From NCBI GenBank assembly GCA_039111635.1, contig JBCAQO010000001.1, forward strand, positions 1,488,001-1,552,000: a stretch of 64,000 nt of DNA, in the 5' to 3' direction. The position numbers and the translations under genes were made by a program. Shown piece by piece: positions 54,882-64,000 of the stretch. Under the pieces are notes generated by a model that saw nothing but the letters and a program-made list of their open reading frames with translations, searched no databases and was not told the DNA's origin. Source of the stretch: Heterobasidion occidentale. Its lineage: Eukaryota > Basidiomycota > Agaricomycetes > Russulales > Bondarzewiaceae. Numbering within the stretch: position 1 is the first letter of the stretch; every line of letters starts with the position of its first letter.

Positions 54882-56453
54882 CTACGCAAATATGGCAAGT
54901 CGAGGGTCAATGTCGACGGGATCATTCAACTGTAAGGGGTTTACAGTCTGGTTACTACCATGCATGAGAGACATATGCACTCACCCTGAGATGCAGGTTC
55001 AAGGAAGATATTTTTTTGATCTCATCCGCCGTCAGATCAAACGAATTGCAGTCGAGATTGGAGACCAGGCGTTCGTGGCTGTTGCTCTTGGGTATGACAG
55101 CGATACCTTGCTGTGTTGCCCATCGCAAGAGGACCTGTGCAGGTGCTGGAGTAACAAGATCAGCAATAATTTCTTCTGCGTGCGACTGAGGCCGTGCATA
55201 CTTTTCTGATGAGCTTGGGATATCTTGATGACGGCGTCCTGCTCCATGAGACTTTTCGTGTTCGTCATATCAACGCCAAGCTCGATATAGCCTTGAGGCC
55301 CAAACGACGAGTACGCAGTCAATGCGATTCCGTGAACTCGAGTAAACTTCACAAGAGCTTCCTGAGTCAGGTAAGGGTGCAGCTCGACTTGAATGACCTG
55401 AGGCTCATATTTCGCATAGCGAAGGACGTCCAGAATTTGGGAACCACCGATGTTGCTACATAATGGGCTTCAGATTCACTCATGCATACTGCAGAACGAC
55501 CGATTACCTGAGGCCAATGTTGTGCACCAGCCCTTCCTCTAGTAGCTCCTCCATGGCGCCCCAAGTCTCTTGCATTGGTGTGTTCTCTGTCGGATAATCA
55601 GCCATGTTCTCTGCTTGACCTTCCGAACCGCAATATACTTACGAAGATGCACCTTTCCGTCATCCCCGAACCACTCAGGTGGGTATCGGTGCGTAGGATC
55701 AACGTACTGAAGAGCGATTGGAAAGTGGATAAGGAAGAGATCGAAGTAATCTAGCCCCCAGTGACTCAATTGCATCTTGGCTGCCGCCTTTGCCTATTGT
55801 TAAAGCCCTGAAAGTCAGATGAAATTTTTCATCGATGTATCATGAATGTCACAGACGTGATCGTGAGCGTGGAAAGTGTTCCAAAGCTTCAAAATTCGGT
55901 CAGTTGCGCAGACCACACACTGGTTGCAGTTATCTCTACTACCTTGGAGGTAATGACTAGTATTTTTAAGGTAACATGAGCCCGGGTCCCCTGATCCGCA
56001 GCTCAAGACTCACATAGATCTTCGCGCTTTACTATGCCCTCTTTGAGAGCACGGTTGACGCCTTCCCCGGCTTGCTTTTCATTACCGTAATCGCCCGCAC
56101 CATCCAATAGACGGTAGCCGGCCTTGATGGCGTTGTAGACAGTCTATGTATATCAGGTCAAATGAAGCAACGTTCTTCGATGATCTCAAGGACGTACATC
56201 GGCGCACTGATCTTTGTTGATCTGATTTCCTGTCAACCTTCAGCGATCTTTATGAGGATCGTTCGAGACAACCTTCCAAAGACCAAATCTGCAGCCATCG
56301 CGCATCATCAGCGACCTCAGACTCGAAATAGCCTAGTGGGCATCTTACCCGATCAGCGGCATCTAACAAGGTAATTAATGAAACCTCGCACGACCATCCA
56401 GGAAAGTGAAGGCGTACCTTTTGTCCAGTCCTCTTCAACACGATGGATGCCAT
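54882..56453 (-). CDS. Aldo-keto reductase, xylose-reductase-like (AKR2 type)
   Basis: At least twelve exons, several tiny: 56418-56453, 56349-56362 (14 bp), 56273-56288 (16 bp), 56198-56221, 56014-56143, about 55857-55919, 55643-55793, 55508-55586, 55202-55455, 54985-55145 and 54882-54929. The protein starts [20 protein letters not shown]. The catalytic set is visible: Asp and Tyr in [16 protein letters not shown], Lys in [10 protein letters not shown], His in [14 protein letters not shown]. The LHFP-type loop is followed by [13 protein letters not shown], as in fungal D-xylose reductases. The coenzyme motif is [10 protein letters not shown], and the end is [10 protein letters not shown]. 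The family reduces xylose and other aldoses with NAD(P)H. The junction before 55919 does not keep phase, being off by one base, so that exon boundary or the sequence there is doubtful. Confidence 0.85.
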
Positions 56454-56967
56454 GGCGCGCACGTTGATGGTGAGAGATTGGCAACAGGAGGGGAAACTAC
56501 ATTATGGTGGATCCACCCAAGATCTTTATAGCTCCGTGGCTCATGACCTTCTTCGGCATCCGCGGCGGTCCGTGATGATTGCGCGATGTCCTTGAATAGC
56601 GCTGGCAGAAACGTTTTACCGTTCGAGATTTGTTCAAATCACCTCGGGGCCATTGTTTTTGTTGTGAGGTAGAGCATTCTGCACTTGAGAGCACTGTTGC
56701 GGTTGAAGAGCAGGTGTAGCAATGGGTCGCGTGCCTGAAGTCGCGTGCAAGTGACCACATGACGAGGCTTGGATGGCCCGTGACGAGATCGTTCTCATTG
56801 GACGTGTCTGGGTCGGAGAGCTGGGTGAGGTTTCGCTGACCCCGGCCATGTTCTAGTAAAGTTGCTCGTTTCGCCTCGACTCGTGCGCGGTCCGTTCACA
56901 ATGTCTTTCTGTCCAGGTCTGCGTCGGTCCCCGACCTGTCTCCCCTCCCAATTCGGCTCTCATCAGC
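56454..56967. other. Divergent intergenic region
   Basis: Separates the reductase gene from the ketopantoate reductase gene and presumably holds both promoters. Nothing else seen. Confidence 0.5.
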
Positions 56968-58284
56968 ATGCGCTTCCACGTCCTCGGCGTTGGGCCCGTA
57001 GGCACCCTGGTCGCGCATCATCTTCGCCACACCCTATCCGATGCGCACTCTGTCGTCCTCATCCACAAAGCCCTCGCGCAGATGCGATTCGCACAGCGAA
57101 TGGACAACACTCTCGTAATGGAGCGCGACGGAGTCAAGCAGCTCTCAGGCGGATATCGCTCGGAGGTGTTCATCCATCGCAGGCAACTCAAACAAGACAA
57201 GCTGGCCGATAGGCTGCGGAAAAGAATGGCATGGAAAAAATCAGCGGGGATCACAGAAGAGAACCGTGTCCTCAAAAGCTGGGTAGCACAGGCTGACAGC
57301 CCGGAAAATTTGGCGCCTTCCGCTGAGATCGAGTCGCTCTTCGTCACGACCAAGGCGTACAACGTGGTCTCTGCCATCCAGGAACTCGTTCCTCGATTGA
57401 ACGTCAACAGCACCATCGTGCTCATGAACAACGGTATGGGAGTGTATGAAAAGCTCCTCGAGACCGTCTTCCAGAACCCTGCGTCGCGTCCCCACTTCAT
57501 CGTCACCGTCAACGATAATGGTGCGTTTCTCAGGCGTTACATGCACGTCATACATTCTGGTCTTGGCTCGATCAGGTTCGGGATCGTAACAGACCCAGAT
57601 GGACGTGATTACGAGGCCAGCCTCTACGATACAGACCTTCCTCGAGACGCGCGAAAACTTTCCCTCGACTCGATCGTGAATCCAAATGGCGAATCGACTG
57701 CTCGCTATCTCTCCTTACGCAATACCGTCGCAGCTCTGTCCGGCCTGGAGGGACTCGGCACGGTCTGGGAACCTATGTCAGATGTTCTCATCGCGATGAA
57801 GCGGAAGGTCGTGGTCAACGCGGTCATCAATCCCTTGACAGCTTTGATGGGATGCCGGAACGGCGATATATTTGAGACGGAGGGGGCAAAGCGCATCATG
57901 GAGCGTGTCTGCCTGGAGGCCTCGTGGGCATTTGCTGCCGAATTCTGTACTCAAGAAGAAGAGGCCGTCCCCAACAATGGAGCCACGATCAAACAGAGGG
58001 CACGCGCTATTGCGCTCGGGCAGAATGTTGTTACAAACTTTTCGCCAACGCTCACGGCGGAGGCACTGCAGGCGGAATGTATTCGCGTGGCGAAGGCAAC
58101 AGCAGGCAATGTCTCATCTATGTTGGGCGACGTGCAGAAGGGTAAGGGAACAGAGATCATCTACATGAACGGATACTTGCTCCAGATCGGCACAGCGCTG
58201 AGGATACCCATGAACACAACTGCTACATTACTGAATCTCGTCAAGATGCGAACACTGATTCCGATAGACCAGATGCTCAAGTAG
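56968..58284 (+). CDS. 2-dehydropantoate 2-reductase (ketopantoate reductase, PanE/ApbA family)
   Basis: One uninterrupted frame of 438 aa with no intron. The NADPH-binding motif opens the protein, MRFHVLGVGPVGTLVAHHL. LFVTTKAYNVVSAIQELVPR is the second part of the cofactor domain, and IVLMNNGMGVYEKL contains the conserved NG. The C-terminal helical domain shows KRKVVVNAVINPLTALMGCR, where the Lys of KxxxN is the catalytic residue in this family, and GTEIIYMNGYLLQIG. The enzyme reduces ketopantoate to pantoate for coenzyme A synthesis, although fungi carry several paralogues and this one may act on another substrate. Length is near that of fungal members and longer than bacterial PanE (about 300 aa), owing to an insert around residues 65-110. 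Confidence 0.9.
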   Translation: MRFHVLGVGPVGTLVAHHLRHTLSDAHSVVLIHKALAQMRFAQRMDNTLVMERDGVKQLSGGYRSEVFIHRRQLKQDKLADRLRKRMAWKKSAGITEENRVLKSWVAQADSPENLAPSAEIESLFVTTKAYNVVSAIQELVPRLNVNSTIVLMNNGMGVYEKLLETVFQNPASRPHFIVTVNDNGAFLRRYMHVIHSGLGSIRFGIVTDPDGRDYEASLYDTDLPRDARKLSLDSIVNPNGESTARYLSLRNTVAALSGLEGLGTVWEPMSDVLIAMKRKVVVNAVINPLTALMGCRNGDIFETEGAKRIMERVCLEASWAFAAEFCTQEEEAVPNNGATIKQRARAIALGQNVVTNFSPTLTAEALQAECIRVAKATAGNVSSMLGDVQKGKGTEIIYMNGYLLQIGTALRIPMNTTATLLNLVKMRTLIPIDQMLK

Positions 58285-60293
58285 AATAAAAGTGGTGTGC
58301 GTATGCATCTCCAGCTTGCGCGCTTCTACGCTTACACGTTCTTCAAAGGCTCCTGGCAGTGTATCCCTACGCATACTCCCACTATCCGCACCTCCTATTC
58401 GCGATAACTTATGACCATGCTCAGCCATGGTGTTGCGCCCTCCTCCGTTCCTTAACCCCTGATCCCTCTGATCGGCCCACCTCATACAGACTAGCAGGTG
58501 TCGTTGCTCTTCGTCCCTTGCCCCTAGTGCCGAGTTGGTGGTATGACCGAAGTCAGAAGATTGTATGCAATGAATCACCGAGGCGTCGAACCCACATATT
58601 ATCGCGTCTTTTGTTATGCCAAGGTCTCCTCCCCTCTGTCTCCGCGCAAACCCTCATTCCTACCGTCGGAAGTTCCTCGTACGTAGTACGGAGATGGTCA
58701 CTGCACCCGACATTCGGACTCCTGACCTCGTCCCACCTCCATGCCGCGTCTCGATCCTTGATCAGAGCCATATCAGCGTACACAACCCCATTTCGCCGTA
58801 TGTATATTTACACTCGCATCTGAATAATCACCCACTTTTCTCCATTCGCCGCTCCGCACGGGCCGCAGCGGTGCGGTGCCCAACCACACAAGCACAATAC
58901 CGACGTGACGCGTTTCGTGCGCCGCTGTCACCGCGCGCCTGTGCGCGGCATTACCTCGTACGAGGATCTTTCTATGTCCCATCTGCCTGCGTCTCCATTC
59001 GACGCGGTTGCTACTGGCCGCTCTGGGAACTATCATCAGACTGCGTCGCGATCTGCTGATTCAGGTTGCCGCTGATGCTCCATCGATGCGACTCGTGTCT
59101 GCGGGCATGGTCGCCACACGCATCAAATCGTGTCCAGTGCGATACATGACGTCTCATATCGCGTTATGCGCCTCTCCGAACGCCATCGTGTGCGCCGTTT
59201 GCCGCTCGCCCAAGTGGCAGTATACGAATCTGCCCACGTTCGCATGTGCCGCCGTAGCGCCTTCTGTCGTAAAGATGTCGGCATAGATCCCCGCAGGCGT
59301 TTCGGTGGGGAGTCCGGACTCGGACCATCCCCGAGCGCGTTCCGCGCTCCGGGTTCTGCGAGAGGAGCCTGTGTCTACGTATGGCGAGCACTCGTCCGGC
59401 TCCGTGACCTTTGAGACGCACACGCGAAGCACTCCCTCGTCTACGGGAGCCCGGTTTGCCGATTTGTCTACCATGGATGTGGACCGAAAGTCCACTCTAC
59501 CTGCATGCGCGCCAGTTGAATAGTGCTTGCGGCGATAGCATCTTCATATATATATATAAATACATGGACACATATGTCACGGCCAAATTGCGACGACCAC
59601 ATATGTCCTCCTCATGCCATGCCAGCTCTGTCCTAGTAGCGGCACTCCACGATACGCCACGGTTGTCACCCAGTCGTCAAATACGGTGCACATGGAAGTG
59701 TCGAAAGGCGGGCGCGTCGTCCGTCTTCGACAGGCATATATACAGTATGCCCAAGGGATAGACAGACACACGTTCCGGTGGCGTCGCCAGGGCTCGCAAC
59801 CGCCTGATTCGAGGTCAGAACGGGTTCAAAAACAGTTTTTCACGTACAGGCGCGCGCGTATGTACAGTATGCACATCCGTTTTAAGTGACAATATGGGTA
59901 CCACAAAACGAGTCCGATGTCTCTAGACCAATGTGAAAGGAGTCCGTGTCCGCGGAGCGATGAAAACCAACAAATGAGGGTACGGTCGGCGCCGAATCAA
60001 CCTGTGGAGTGAAATGACATGAGATGGCGATGCTAATACAGGAGAATCGAGGCAGGGTATGCGCACTTCTAGGAGCGGTATGCAAAGCAGTACACATACA
60101 TATACACACATACACTAGAATTCTAGATCTCGGGGCCGTTGGCAATGCCAAATCGGAAGAATGGGGGGAAAGAGGGGCGTGAAATAGAATGACTTCAAGG
60201 CTCGACAAATGCGAGGATGGAGCTGAACAAGTGTGCGTTATCAAGATAATCCGGTCGTCCTCTTGCGTCCCACAAAAACAGTGCTAGGATCTA
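58285..60293. other. 2-kb region without a recognisable gene
   Basis: Open frames occur on both strands (for example 58616-59059 plus, 59154-59495 minus), but none shows family motifs, coherent splice sites or a good start. A (TA) run, TATATATATATAAATA, lies near 59549, and related phrases CATATATACAGTATGC and TATGTACAGTATGCAC lie near 59732 and 59858. A fast-evolving orphan gene cannot be excluded. Confidence 0.5.
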
Positions 60294-62175
60294 TCAATGA
60301 TCGTCGGCGTTCGGCGTGCCCCACTTGACTGTGCGCACTGCACCGCCATGCCAGTCTTGAACGCGCCGCCGCGCGAGGACGGACATGGTCGACCTATCCG
60401 TCCCCACGAACCCTATGCCCGACGACTGAATTACAGCATCGATGAGTAGCGGATACCTGCAATGGAAACAAGGAGTTTCGCGCGAGCCACTTGATTAATG
60501 TGGGCGAAATGGAGAGCAAGTGCACATACCATCGCCCGTACTTCGCCGTCGTGTCCTCCGTGATATGGTCCGGAGTACCACCCGAGGAGTCGCACCGCGT
60601 CCCACCAACCAGGTTCACGCTCGTCGCTCAGCATGACGACGCGCTCGGGCGTACCCGTAGCGCTCCTGCACCTCATCTGCACCTCCTGCACACGCCGCGC
60701 GACAACGGACAAGGACGCGAAGCAGTCTTCCTTCGGCGTTTCGCCGCAATAGTTGATGAAGTCGCCGTGCCGGATGTGAATCCCAACGTACTGTTGTAAA
60801 GGAGTCGTCAGCAATTAGGTGGGCTAAATTTAGCGCGTGCGCAAAAGGATGGAAGCGGAAGCGGATAGGGGGGGAAGAGCTTACGGGAGGGACGGGTTCT
60901 TCTTCGGGGATGCCGAACATGCGCTTGAGATAACCATCTGCGATGCCCTGGAGGCGATCCGTCCACCTAAAGTTCTTGACCGCGAAGCGCCATCCCGGGC
61001 TGTAATCGTACTCGTATTCGAACGACTGATAAGCAGATCGGGGGTCAGCGCGCTAGAACGGGTCATGTCACGCCCGCTTTAGGACCACTCGTCCGAAGAC
61101 AGCCAGCCCAAGCGTCAGGATTGACGAGGTATGATGTCACGCACCGTGGTCGCACAGACATAGTACAGGTAGTCGAAACAAGCGACCTGCTCATCGGGGT
61201 GCGCGACAGCGCCGAGGACGTTGGACGGCTGAGGCGTTCCCAGGTTGTTGCGGCGCTCTTCTGGGAACGTCAGCGTCGCAATCGACCAGAAGTGTGCGTG
61301 CGGATCGTGCTCATATCCAGGATTCTTCTGTACCCATGACGGCGCCTTTGTATAGGAGATATCTATGCGTATCGCAGGTCAGCTCCATTGACCGACGACC
61401 AACGGGAGTTTGATGGAATACCTAGACCCTGAGAGAGCGCGCCAGTGATGCGCGGACCTGCCTCGTGAGTTTGGACGGCCTGCCAGATGCTCCAGCAGCC
61501 AAGGTTTTCGATTTCCGTGCTGGCTGGATCCTTGACTTCGCCCCATTCGACGACAGGCATGCCGATGGCTGTGCTGAGCCGGTCGAGGTCAAAAACCTCA
61601 CTGAAGGGGATACTGCCGGCTTCGCCGCCTATGTGGGATGGAGTGAAAGGACCGATGATGGGCACGCGCTGGGAGATCATGGCGAGGTAGACGAGATTTC
61701 CCTGGAAGAAACATGTCAGCATGGTATGGAAGGAGATTCGGGGGATGACAAAGCTCACGTAGGTCATAACATCGTTTGCTGTGGAAACAGATGAGAAGAA
61801 GGAGCGAGGTATCATGAGATTAGAAGACTCACTCCAGCCGGCGGAGATCCAGGAGGTGATGTACCGAGTGTCGTTTCTGAGATTATCTGTGTTGCTGATG
61901 AGCACAGGATCGATTGGGAAGGACGAGCATACGCGGACCTCTGAAATGAGAAGTGGGAGGACCGAGGAGGACCGATGCGATCGATGCCTGCGGCGGACTG
62001 AGGAGCATGCGGGAGTAGTTCTGGTGTCTCGAACGGGAACTTTGGCTGTGCGTAGTTGAAGAGGACGAAAGCGAAGAGGGTGACGGCGGAGAAGAGGGTG
62101 CAGGCGGCGAGCATGAAGCGTCGCGCTTCCAAGCGCGGCCTGGGACTTGTACGGGTAGTGGGGCGGGGCAGACAT
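60294..62175 (-). CDS. O-fucosyltransferase-like type II membrane glycosyltransferase
   Basis: Eight exons: 61939-62175, 61833-61886, 61759-61778 (20 bp), 61422-61701, 61145-61362, 60885-61025, 60530-60790 and 60294-60456; about 456 aa. A single signal anchor near the N-terminus (RRFMLAACTLFSAVTLFAFV) predicts a Golgi or ER type II protein. Luminal blocks are RDNLRNDTRYITSWISAGW, IGPFTPSHIGGEAGSIPF, CFDYLYYVCATTSFEYEYDY, YVGIHIRHGDFINYC and GFVGTDRSTMSVLARRRV. The last two match the GDP-fucose-binding HxRxGD and G(F/Y)VGT(D/S)xSTxS-like motifs of O-fucosyltransferases. The frame must drop one base near 62120, 61990 and 60560, so the copy is either mutated or contains sequence errors. It faces a GDP-fucose transporter gene across a 526-bp spacer. 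Confidence 0.78.
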
Positions 62176-62701
62176 TTCTGTGTTGGGGAATCGAGGAAGG
62201 GGGCATAAGTGCGATCGACGTCTGAGCTTGATGCGCTCGAGGCCAGATGAGTCCTTGCTTTCGTCCATGGGGGGCGGGAGGGAGAGGCGGGAAGGAGGAG
62301 GAGGGACTCTAGACAGGAAGGGACATTATGTGATGGATTAGTGGGTGAACGCGGTTCGAGCAGTTTTCGGAGACGACGGGTGACTGCAAGCGTCAGGCCC
62401 ACTCCGGAACGTCGTCCCCCAGTCTCCGCAACCTAATCGCACGCAGACACAGATCCAGATCGTAGATCTCGTCCCCTTTTGGACACCCTTCTTTCCCACC
62501 CAATTCGGTTCTGCCTCGCTCTCCCACCCGTCTCGGTCTCCTGTTCGCCCTCGATGATGATCGCCCCCCTTCCCCCGAACCACTTTCATACCGCTGATCC
62601 GGTCATCCCTCCTCTGTCCTAATCTTCAGCACCTCTTCAACACTCCTTCACCCAGACCCCTTGCGTCCCTCCCCGCCTGTCTCCACCTCGATCTACCCGA
62701 C
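62176..62701. other. Shared divergent promoter of the fucosyltransferase-like and GDP-fucose transporter genes
   Basis: Head-to-head spacer, strongly pyrimidine-rich on the plus strand from about 62440 to 62700. No TATA box. No other feature. Confidence 0.55.
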
Positions 62702-64000
62702 ATGGACTCCAACAGACAGAGCCCGCCATCGACTGCCCGTGTCGCTGCCGTCGTCACGTTCTACATGACGGCCGCCCTGGTGGTACGTTTTCTCTCTCAT
62801 TCGACTGCACCTATGCTCATTCCGATCGTTAGATGGTTTTTGTGTGCGTCCGAAGAGTTATACGCTCGTTCCGTTCCAACTCATCTCCTTCGTTAGGAAC
62901 AAGGCCGTGCTCAATTCCTCGCCTGATCTCCCGCTTTTGTTCCTTCTCATTCAACTCGTCATCGCCGTCATCCTCCTCCAGACTTCAGCCTTCTTCACCC
63001 CCAAAGTCGAGATCCCAAAGTTCGATCTGTTCGCTGCCAAGAAACTGACTCCTGTGGTGCTTGTCAACATCATTGGCCTCGTCTTCAACACCCTGTGCCT
63101 CCGCTCCGTCGAGGCCTCTTTCTTCCAAGTTTGTCTTCGCTTCGTAGGTTCTGCTCGCGCGCTGACCTTGAGAACTATCGCGCTTGCCAGATTGCGCGTG
63201 GGCTCGTGCTACCATTGACTATTGCGGTCTCATCCGCGGCGACGTCCACTTCGCCTTCCGCTCGCGTCGTCATCGCAGCCGCCGTGGTCATGGCTGGCTT
63301 CTTCATCGGCATCGCCCCGGAGGGCAACCTCCCGGTCTCAGCGATTCCCTCGACCCTCTCGCTTTTCTATGGCGTGCTCTCGTCTCTCTTCATTGCTATT
63401 CATGCCGTCCTCATTAAGGCATCTCTGCCCCATTGCGGCAACTCCACCATACAGCTCGCCTGGTGGACCAACCTCGGGTCCGCCGCTTTCCTTGCTCCTT
63501 TCGTGCTCCTCGACGGCGAGGTAGGGACGCTCTTTGCGCTCATGGCCAGCCCAGAGTGGAATATGCGGACCTTCATCTGGGGCAGTCTCGTCACCGGCGT
63601 CTTCGGGTTTCTTCTCTGTGTCGCGGGCTTGCTCAGCATCAAGGTCACCAGCCCATTACGCACATGTTTTCTAGCGTACGAGGCATCGCGACTTCTTTAT
63701 CTACAACTGCATACTGATCGTGACGATAGGCGGCTCGCTCGGGTATCCAGACCCTCCTGGGCGTCTGGCTCTTCCGCGATGTTCTCACTCTGTCAGTTTT
63801 CCCCGTCCACATGACTCATGACTGATCAGCTCATGCACCCAATTAACCAATCGTCAATTAGCAATCGCATCGTGTCCATTACGACCATCCTCATCGGGAC
63901 CATGTACGTCTATTCTCCAACTGTTCGTCGCTCCTGAGCGCGCTCTGACGCGCCGCATGCGGCATGACAGGTACTATACTTGGGTCAAGTCTGCCGAGGG
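62702..64000 (+). CDS. GDP-fucose transporter (SLC35C1-like nucleotide-sugar transporter), 3' end beyond window
   Basis: Exons: 62702-62782, 62833-62843 (11 bp), 62897-63128, 63191-63675, 63730-63791, 63862-63903 and 63971 to the edge; at least 314 aa. The protein has about nine hydrophobic spans. Family features in order are ALVMVFVNKAVLNSS (as in VMVFLNK of SLC35C1), NTLCLRSVEASFFQIARGLV, MAGFFIGIAPEGNL, LFIAIHAVLIKASLP, LAWWTNLGSAAFLAPFVLLD and GLLSIKVTSP, then QTLLGVWLFRDVLT and MYYTWVKSAE. These transporters exchange GDP-fucose for GMP across the Golgi or ER membrane. One base appears to be missing near 63654 (SPITHMFSS). Placement next to an O-fucosyltransferase-like gene strengthens the substrate call. 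Confidence 0.87.

Noticed and set aside
58285..60293. Protein-coding genes in the 2-kb gap (for example 58616-59059 plus or 59154-59495 minus)
   Set aside because: Frames lack family motifs, coherent splice sites and start context; composition looks like GC-rich random frames.

Overview
This window looks like nuclear DNA of a filamentous basidiomycete, most likely an Agaricomycete. Nearly every gene is cut by short introns (about 48-75 bp, GT-AG with two GC-AG cases), exons of 9-27 bp are common, genes sit on both strands with short spacers, and the proteins are typical of mushroom-forming fungi. I assembled the exons by hand from the sequence; names rest on recognised motifs and remembered family features, not on database searches.

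Layout. 0-26.5 kb is a gene-dense housekeeping stretch: the 5' end of a Trs85/TRAPPC8 gene, gamma-tubulin complex GCP4, a TBC RabGAP, a small membrane protein, RRP1/Nop52, a DUF2235 hydrolase, 5-hydroxyisourate hydrolase, the NEDD8-conjugating enzyme Ubc12, a 2OG-Fe(II) oxygenase, RNase P/MRP subunit Pop3, a GNAT acetyltransferase, an arrestin-like adaptor, a broken short-chain dehydrogenase and Vta1. 27.4-30.7 kb is a small tandem family of unrecognised genes: a 93-aa membrane protein next to a soluble protein, present about twice and including one chimeric copy. 31.2-48.4 kb holds an orphan coiled-coil gene, a GNL1-type circularly permuted GTPase, an AMID/FSP1-like flavoprotein, a methyltransferase, the ribosome-biogenesis WD40 protein Utp17/Nan1 (WDR75), two adjacent homeobox genes and an F-box protein. 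48.4-52.1 kb is gene-poor and repeat-rich and carries a complete non-autonomous DNA transposon with terminal inverted repeats and an 8-bp target duplication, plus a tRNA-derived sequence. 52.1-64 kb holds a PB1-domain protein, a xylose-reductase-like aldo-keto reductase, a ketopantoate reductase and, head to head, an O-fucosyltransferase-like gene and a GDP-fucose transporter.

Common themes are ribosome biogenesis (RRP1, Pop3, Utp17, GNL1), membrane traffic (Trs85, TBC RabGAP, Vta1, arrestin) and fucosylation (transporter plus transferase). No antisense shadow frames are listed.

A recurring oddity is that several otherwise intact genes need one extra base to stay in frame, usually where a CC or GG pair looks reduced to one base. 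This points either to deletion-biased sequence error or to real decay. Coordinates and products of those genes are given with the break noted.
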